Source: Globisporangium splendens (lineage: Eukaryota; Oomycota; Peronosporomycetes; Pythiales; Pythiaceae). Taken from it: a DNA stretch of 64,000 nucleotides. Within the stretch, counting starts at the first letter, position 1. Every line of letters starts with the position of its first letter. Below, piece by piece: positions 56,848 to 64,000 of the stretch. Below the pieces are notes generated by a model. It searched no databases and was not told the DNA's origin. It saw only the letters and a list, made by a program, of their open reading frames with translations. The DNA lies in assembly GCA_006386115.1 (NCBI GenBank), contig VFIW01000028.1, forward strand, positions 124,001 to 188,000. The letters run 5' to 3'. A program made the position numbers and the translations under genes.

Positions 56848-59800
56848 ATGAGCAACGACAGAACCACGACATCGGAGCGCGTACAAGACGTGTCCAGTGC
56901 GTTGCTGTTTGCCATGAAACGTGGGGACGTGGACGGTGTTCAACTACTTCTGGATGACAGCATTCCCATCGTGGAAGGCAGGGTAAACGGACGGACGGCA
57001 CTTTCTCGTGCTGTCGAACATGGCAATGCAGAGATTGTGCAGCTTTTGGTCGATCGAGGAGCTGACGTGACTGAGAAGGACGAGGAGGGAAGAAGTCCAT
57101 TGTGGTATGCGGCTTATGCTGGCAAGACAGAGATTGTGCGGCTTTTGGTCGATCGAGGAGCTGACGTGACCGAGATGGACGAGTATGGAAGATGTCCTTT
57201 GTCGTATGCGGCCGAGTCGGGCTACTCTGATGTGGTTGCGACTTTAATAGAGGATGGATCGGCTGTAGACGACCAGGACTCAAACGGAAGAACTGCGCTG
57301 TCGTACGCCGCACAACAAGGATACAGTGAAGTAGTCTCCTTTCTGTTGAAAGCTGGTGCATCACCGAACGGAACGATTGTTTGGAATGAATCACAGTTCG
57401 AATGCGAGACGTCTCTCACTCTGGCTGGTCGTGCAGGACATATGAACATCGTCGAAATTCTGATTGAGGCAGGTGCAGACGTGGATGTCCGAGCTGCCGA
57501 TGGCGAGACACCGCTGATATCGATATCGCGATGGGATTTGCACCGGTGTCCAATTGCTGATCGAGAAATGTCGCAGTGGCGTAAATCCGTTTTGCTACCC
57601 GATCAACTGCAAGAACCCCATTGCTTCTGGTACCTTGGAAACCATGCATGAATTGTGCACAAAGACACATGAGTTTGCAGTTGTGACTACACGGGTGATG
57701 CAACGGCTGCAAGACGTCTGCTCCCAGTTGGAGCAGCAGGGTATGATTGGAGTCCAATCAGAAGCGCTGACAACGTTGATTCCCATCCTGTTCCGTTTTT
57801 GCCGACTGCTGTTTCGATGCAAAGAGCAAAAGCGACTTCTGTCTCGACTTATTTCCAGTCTTGCCATCTCAAGCGCAATCAGTGATTTTCATGAAGAGTT
57901 GGATCATTTTGCGGCGCTACTACAATTGAGCCTGCAAGAGAGTGATTGGAAGGATCAGTGGCTTACCGACGAAACAAATACGATGCAGTCTATCTATGAA
58001 AAGCTGGTGGATGACGAGCCCTTGTCGACGGTCTCGACGACGACATATGACAAGGACCGTGCAGCTGTCCTGCTGGTGAATACGCTGCGAAAACAACGAG
58101 GTACTAATCAAGAAGCAGTAGACGCCATTGAAGATGTCAAAAATCGATTCCTTCGAGTGTGCGGTATGGAAGAGCCATCTGTCCCAGATTGGTTTATATC
58201 TCGCGAGGATGTGGAGTTTAACGAGTGGAATCGAACTGAAGGTGGACGCTGAAATCACGACGTACGAAGGCAAGTGGCTGAAGACCAAGGTGATCGTCGC
58301 AACATCACAACGGATGGACAAAAACGAGTTTCAGAAAGTTGCAGATCGCTGGTACTCACTAAGCCACCCAAACGTGCGAAAGCTCTTCGGAGCTTGCCAT
58401 ATTGAGTCGAAGCCTTTCTTCGTGTACGAGTATGGGAAACGACTACTGGATGTGCTGACAGAAAAGCAGCAATCCCCTTGGAAATATCTGTATGATGCGG
58501 CGCTTGGTGTTCAATTGCTCCATCAACGCAACATTGTCCATGGTGATCTGCGATGCTCAAACATCGTTGTCGGTTTGGATGGCGTTGCAAAAGTTGGTGG
58601 GCTGGAACATCGAATGGGTCATTAACTTCAGGTACGATACAGAACGAGCGGATTGGGCTTCGCCTGAAGTACTTCTCCGTCAAGTCAAGTCTCTTTCGTC
58701 CGACATCTACGCGTTTGGAATGTGCATTTTGGAAGCGATTACTCTCAAGAGACCTTGGTTTCCGCTGAAATATTATGATATTCGAAACGTCCGATATGGA
58801 AAGCTCCCAGACCGCCCTGAAAGCTTTAGTGATGACCAGTGGGACTTGCTCACAAAAATGTGCGCATTCAAGACTGCCGATCGCATATCGATCGGGTATG
58901 TTGTGCTTCAGCTCAAGAAATTTGTTGAGACCAGAAATGATCTCACTCTGGCCGCCCACGATACACACATTGAGGTGCGTGACATATCACACTGTGAACA
59001 GCAACTGAGTTATTTTCCACCAACATTGCCTTTCTTTTTTCTTCGATATATGCCAGCCATCAGAGTGTGGAAGCATCGACACATACCAATTTCCGCGGCT
59101 TGAGTTAGATACTATTCCAGTCAAGCTGCAAACAATTCGAGGCCGTTGTCAACGGTTGCCTGAGTCCAAGTGGCTTGTCCGTGATGTGTGTCCAGCTTTA
59201 GAGTTTCTGTTCCACACTATGGTGTCACAACAAATGCGGCCAACAGACACTGTTGCTGAGAAATATTGTGCTGCCTTACGCAGTTTGGACCGATACTTGC
59301 GCACCGCATTGTCTGAAGAATCAATTGCTCGCGCTGCCAGAAGTCGACAAGTCGCTGAGTCCCACCACGTGATTTACGAAGAGCTGGATCGTTTGCTCGA
59401 CATGGTGCATGTGAGTAAGAGCCACCCAATCCGGAGCTGGAAGCGCAGCGAAGCGAGCATCGATCAGCGGATTCTAAAGGATGCGAATTGTGTAAAAGCA
59501 AGCGCGATACCGGGAGCTGTGTCGCTGAAAATGTTCGGTTTATCAAGGACAGAACTTTGTGATGGCAGAACTGGTGACGAGCCTCAAGCTGTGCCAACGT
59601 GGTTCTTGCCTTTGCGAAAACTTCAATTCTCCTCTTCCAGCGAAATTGGACAAGGCGCGTTTGGAAAAGTGTATAAAGGTGTTTGGCTGGATACTCCGGT
59701 TGTGGTGAAGTTCATGGGGTACGAAGGCGACAGGGACACGATTTCCAACGAGCTCTTCCTTCACGAAGTACGAGTGTGGCATCGACTGAAGAAGCACCCG

Positions 59801-60433
59801 CACATTGTGGAGTTGTATGGTGCCTGCCACGTCGACAAGCGTTATTTTGTGTGTGAATACGCTTCGAATGGGGATTTGCGAGACTATTTGAAGCGAGCTG
59901 GAAACGACCATTTGGTTTGGGATAAACTCTACGAGGTCGCGCTCGGACTTGCGTACATGCATGGGTTGAGCGTCGTGCACAACGATCTCAAGTGCGACAA
60001 CGTGCTCGTGGGTATGGATGGGAAGGCGAAGCTCATTGACTTTGGGCTGAGCGCGATCGTCGGCGACTCTGAAATCATGGTGGATCCAAAGCTCATGGGA
60101 GCTATTCATTGGAAATCACCCGAGTATCTGGCTGGTGGGCGACCGTCGTTTGCCTCCGACGTGTATTCGTTTGCAATGTGCATCCTAGAAACAGTCACGG
60201 GCGACATTCCGTGGGGGAGCAACGCGATTGGTGGTGTCGTCAAATATCGTGTGCAAAGAGGAAACATTCCACCGCGACCTGGAACGATGAACGACAAGCA
60301 GTGGAACCTGATTGCGTTGATGACAAAGCAGAATCCGTCCGAACGAGTGAGGATGACGTTTGTCGTGGACAAGCTGTTCGAGATCTCAGAAGCGGAAAAG
60401 AGTCGCGCTGCTGCAGGTCCAGGTGTCCCGTGA
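56848..60433 (+). pseudogene. Ankyrin-repeat double-kinase (TKL), first half frame-broken
   Basis: From the ATG at 56848, six to seven ankyrin repeats (residues about 15-235) lead into a helical region. A first kinase-like domain follows (SHPNVRKLFGACH, HGDLRCSNIVV). It lacks the VAIK lysine (TKVIVATS) and the DFG motif (AKVGGLEH), so it would be a pseudokinase. After a short intron near 58975-59052 and a helical linker comes a complete second kinase (59.6-60.4 kb). That domain has the Gly-rich loop IGQGAFGKVYKG, Lys in VVVKFMG, HNDLKCDN and DFGLS, and an APE-like SPEYL. Frame shifts are needed near 57530, 58225 and 58620. The second half is intact and may still be expressed from a downstream start. 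TKL kinases with ankyrin repeats are expanded in oomycetes; the target is unknown. Confidence 0.65.
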
Positions 60434-61969
60434 GTCCAATCATCTCTTTGCTTTCCTTGCCGAGTACCAGTGCGACCACGTCTACAGATCAAAATCTTCC
60501 GTTTTAGATATTGCATGATTCTGCATACTCGTTTTTCTCATCTGGCAAGTACAGTGTATGGATGCATGACGAAAAGAAAAAGCGCATTGAAAAACGAATA
60601 AATCCTTTATGTGTGTGTGTGTATTTGTTTCCTTGGTCCGTCAACTCGACGTCAGATGCTTTGAATGAAGAAAAAGTGTATCCTTTTCTGGTTTTCATGT
60701 ACGGCGCGTCTGATATACATGATCAGACATATCATACTCATCTAAAACGACTGCTGCTACTGCATTTGAACTCCACAACACTGCATGTGCGAAACGAAAA
60801 ACTCCTGTGGAGCGCGAGGCTAAGCAATAACCCAGCTCGCACACTCTCGATGGCACTGACTCAATGAAGCATGGTTTTCAAATTGACAAACATGACGCTC
60901 GCAGATGGTACGCTCCATTATCCAATGCCTGTAGATGCAATCACGCACAAACGCGCCGCACTTCACGCTGTCCTTGGAAAGCCTCACAGTAGCACTGCGG
61001 CTCAACGACAACAACAACAAAAGAGTAACACACGCGCACTTGATCCAGTAGCAGCAGCAGGCGTCAATCAATCAACATCCATGCGCTAAAGGCAGTACAA
61101 CACATACTGTATAAGAAAAAGCAGGTTGCCTGCATCAGGCTTCGTCCCACGAGATCACCTGCCTTTCTCTTCTGCTGTTCACTCTTCTCACTTGTCCCTG
61201 GAATGCAAAGCACTCCACTTGGTCCACAACCATGCGCACACAAGGCGCACACACGACTGAAGGCATCACGTCGCAGTGTCAGCAATGCGCACTCCCTCGA
61301 CGCTGACGGTTGTGTGTGCATTTACTCATCCATCCGCGCACACGCAGCGAGCAAGACGCGCAATCGCATCACCCATTGGTCTGCGACGTGTGTGGCCATT
61401 TGAAAATGGTGAGTGCGCGCCAAGCTACCAACACTCGTGCTGGCATGTCGTCCGAAGGCACCAGATGAGCGGACATGCGTCACTCCTTCTCACTCTTTCG
61501 AACGAATGTTGCTCAATCAGGACGCATTTTCGCAAATGGAGCGCTCAGCAACACACAAGACGTCGTCGATGAAGATGATGACGACGTCTTCTCTTCTCCC
61601 ATGACGATAGCAGCATCCGAGAGCGAAGGAGTGAGTGAGTGAATGCAAGCACCACTATGAGCAGCAGCGAAGCGTCCATGTTCCCTATTGCTGTGTGATT
61701 GAAGAGGCGCTGTTTCCAGAATGCACAATTGGTGGTTTCCACCATTGGCTGTCGGCGTCGTCTTGAGCTGACGGTGCGTTTGGTGAGTGCGATAATCCAA
61801 GAGGTACTCCAAGAGGCACGTCGTGCGCCGTTCACTCTTTATGTTACATTGCTTGGTGTGGTACTACAACGCGTAAATGGCTCTGATCATCAGTGCGATT
61901 AGGATGCCGCGGAAGTCGCGACAGTGGTGCGGAAGACCGTTGAGGGGAGTGCGATGTGCTGCGACAGCG
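60434..61969. other. 1.5-kb region without a recognised gene
   Basis: Short open frames on both strands lack motifs and splice context. A GT microsatellite-like run occurs near 60610. I see no RNA gene or transposon end. Confidence 0.5.
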
Positions 61970-62613
61970 ATGTGGCGACGAGGAAAGGAGTGGACGCAGC
62001 AGCTGAATAGGATAAACCTGGAGCACGAGGACAAGAAGTAGGAGAGCGATGAAGATGTGGCGGCAAAAAACGAAGACGATGCGGACAGCAAACAGGAGCA
62101 GCAGGAACGAGAAGCAGATAGCGCTCGCATTGCCAGTGGCAGCAAGCTCAATTCTCTGTTCTCCTCTGTCGCCGGATACACTCTGAAGACTTGGTTTGGC
62201 AGTCTGATTACTTCGGTTAAGTCGGTTCGAAACTACTGCATTCGGTGGATGAGGTAGGTAATCACTTGCTGCACACAGCCGATGGAATTCTCGGTTCGCT
62301 CGCAAGCGGGAACGCTGAGTATACTGGCGATGAGGACGTGAATGACGATGCCTTGGCAGCGCGGCGACTCATGTTGCTGGCGTTGCATGAAAATGCCGAC
62401 ACGTACTTGGAGCCTCCGATGGACGCGGAAACATCTACAAAGTGGAAGACTGCGACACAGAGTGATGAGCTGGAGACGGTGAAAGCAGAAGTACTGGAGC
62501 ATTATCCTGCGGTTGTGGAGAAATTCTCGGAACTTGTGCCATCGGCGATCGATGCTGAGACGTTCTGGATGCACTACATCTACAATGCGTCGCTGCTCGC
62601 TGTTCAAGAATAG
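61970..62613 (+). pseudogene. BSD-domain protein with a nonsense codon and a frame break
   Basis: From the ATG at 61970 (MWRRGKEWTQQLNRINLEHE) the frame meets TAG at 62039-62041, then continues as SDEDVAAKNEDDADSKQ and SLFSSVAGYTLKTWFGSL. Near 62235 it must shift by one base to read VDEVGNHLLHTADG. The end carries a BSD-type helical domain (VLEHYPAVVEKFSELVP, then AETFWMHYIYNASLLAVQE with the conserved FW). BSD domains occur in TFIIH p62-like and synapse-associated proteins. This architecture, with an N-terminal acidic coil and C-terminal BSD, is like small SYAP1/DOS2-type proteins. Either decayed or mis-sequenced. It converges with the retroelement, whose stop is 159 bp away. Confidence 0.5.
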
Positions 62614-62771
62614 CGTGGTGCAGATTTGCTCTTCTTCGTGGGAAGGTGCCGCTGTCACCATGATCTTTATCTTTATAAGTTGAGGTATATTTAGGTTCAT
62701 CTTCGTGACCTACAATATCCATTCTCCTACCTAATCTTCATTGCGAATTTCATCTAGGAGTGTAAATGTGT

Positions 62772-64000
62772 CTATAGCGCGGATTGCAATAGATCACTTC
62801 TGAATGCTAAATAATCTTTGACCAGGATGGCATGTTCTCTTGGTCCTATGTGAGGCTGCCTTGTGTTGTCCAATGACCTTGGGTCTTCCGAACTTCGCAT
62901 AAGCCAATGCATGACGTCGTTGTCAAGATCCTGGGTGAGATTGTTGAAAGCAGCTCGATGAGTTGGGAAGTGAACCTGCGTTGAGGTTCTGGTGTCCATG
63001 GCTAGGTTGGCGGCTGAGTCCGCCATCTTGTTGAAGGCACGGTAGTGATGGTACCATCCTCGGATGTCGATGCAATCCGCGAGTCGTCGACTTGTCTGGT
63101 ATAAACGTGCCAATCGGTGCTGTCGAGGGGACCGATGCATTCTCTGTTGGGAGATAATGAGTGCACTGTCTCCAATCACGTACAACGGTTCGAAGTGACT
63201 GCGTTGGGCTTCTCGAAGTCCATGTATGAGACCCCAGTACTCGGCAAAATTGTTGGTCGTGTCCTTCCTGCTATACGCCATGCTCGCGGCCCAAATTAAA
63301 CTGGCTGTGTGCGAGTCCTTATGGACACGCACGGTAATGGATCCAGTCCCTCCTGGTCCTGGATTGCCGCGTGATCCACCATCGAAAAACAACAGGTAAA
63401 CGCCGCGAGTATCACTTGGAGTCAAGGGGATGGCGTCGGTTTGGCTGAGAAAGCAGTCGACATAGCCCTTGAGAACTGCCGCAACCGTGTGACCGTCCGA
63501 GTCTCCAGCTTGCGCTTCAGCGAGTCGTGTGAGGTTTCGCATTCCTGCCTCTAATCTGGTCATCATGACCGCCATCTCAGAAGTCGATTCGATTGGATCC
63601 GAATCCATGCGTCGCAGATGCGCACACCAAATGGCTTGTATGAGCGACGCGCTCATATATCGCCACAGCATGTGTGCGACGGAATAGAGGTGATCTTGGA
63701 GATGTTCATTGGAGCACTTGTGTCCGATAATGTGTCTCTTGATCGTGGTCCATGCATGCCTTGGAGTATGTGGTAGATCCAGACTGAAGATCCAGATTGC
63801 GGGGTCGTGACCAGGAGTGATTCCGATCTTCGTCCATAGCGCATAAAAGTAGTTCCACACCAGTTTGGCTTTCGGACACTCCCAGAATAGATGTTGAACA
63901 GAAGATTGGACAACTTGGGAACATTCGGGATTCGAGCAGGATAGATCAGCTTTCTCATAGTTCCACATGGAGAGTCGGTTGGCTTTCAGCCGGAGAAGAG
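62772..64000 (-). mobile_element. Non-LTR retrotransposon, 3' part with RNase H domain (truncated by window edge)
   Basis: The frame is open from the right window edge to the stop at 62772. Near the edge is a zinc-knuckle-like cluster (CSNPEC, then HLFWEC, i.e. C-x4-C ... H-x4-C) typical of the region downstream of LINE-type reverse transcriptases. It is followed by helices and then an RNase H domain with its four acidic positions: Asp in LFFDGGSRGNPGPGG, Glu in NNFAEYWGL, Asp in IGDSALI and Asp in NKMADSAANLA. The reverse transcriptase and any endonuclease must lie beyond base 64000. About 400 intact codons imply a relatively young copy. No poly-A tail or target-site duplication was identified at the 3' side (about 62.7 kb). 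Confidence 0.85.

Overview
The window is nuclear DNA from an oomycete, probably of the Phytophthora/Pythium group. It has compact intron-poor to multi-intron eukaryotic genes with short GT-AG introns (about 50-100 nt) and no bacterial operon signals. The families present are typical of oomycetes: M96 mating-specific-type proteins, a tyrosine-kinase-like (TKL) kinase with ankyrin repeats, a Crinkler-like gene, axonemal dynein and a non-LTR retroelement with an RNase H domain. The species cannot be named from this sequence alone.

Region 1 (1-13.2 kb) is a head-to-tail array of about 2,375-bp units. Each unit carries one minus-strand gene with seven coding exons. The predicted 475-aa protein joins an arylalkylamine-N-acetyltransferase-like GNAT domain directly to a PhzF-type isomerase domain. 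Units 1, 2 and 5 are intact. Units 3 and 4 each contain an abruptly bounded, indel-rich patch that looks like uncorrected sequence. A sixth, diverged copy has lost nearly all of its GNAT domain. From 13.4 to 17.8 kb the DNA is gene-poor and includes a degenerate interspersed tandem repeat at about 14.0-15.4 kb.

Region 2 (17.8-33.2 kb) holds well-preserved genes: a bHLH transcription factor with a probable PAS-like domain, a coiled-coil protein with two membrane segments, PIGQ/GPI1, an acyl-CoA delta-9 desaturase, a frame-broken Crinkler-like gene, a RAB2-type GTPase, ATG3 and a NUDT22-type UDP-sugar hydrolase. ATG3 and NUDT22 are divergent.

Region 3 (33.2-49.4 kb) contains an axonemal dynein heavy-chain gene and a TTC12-type dynein-arm assembly gene, both with large internal deletions and point lesions. 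Intact OTC (ornithine carbamoyltransferase) lies between them. Next come a possible tubby-like gene, an ankyrin/coiled-coil gene with single-base frame breaks, and an intact coiled-coil gene. Loss of parts of two functionally linked axonemal genes suggests a lineage in which the flagellum is no longer under selection.

Region 4 (49.5-64 kb) contains three tandem M96-type paralogues, an ankyrin plus double-kinase TKL gene whose first half is frame-broken, a BSD-domain gene with a nonsense codon and a frame break, and the 3' part of a non-LTR retroelement that runs off the right edge. No tRNA, rRNA or CRISPR structure was recognised.
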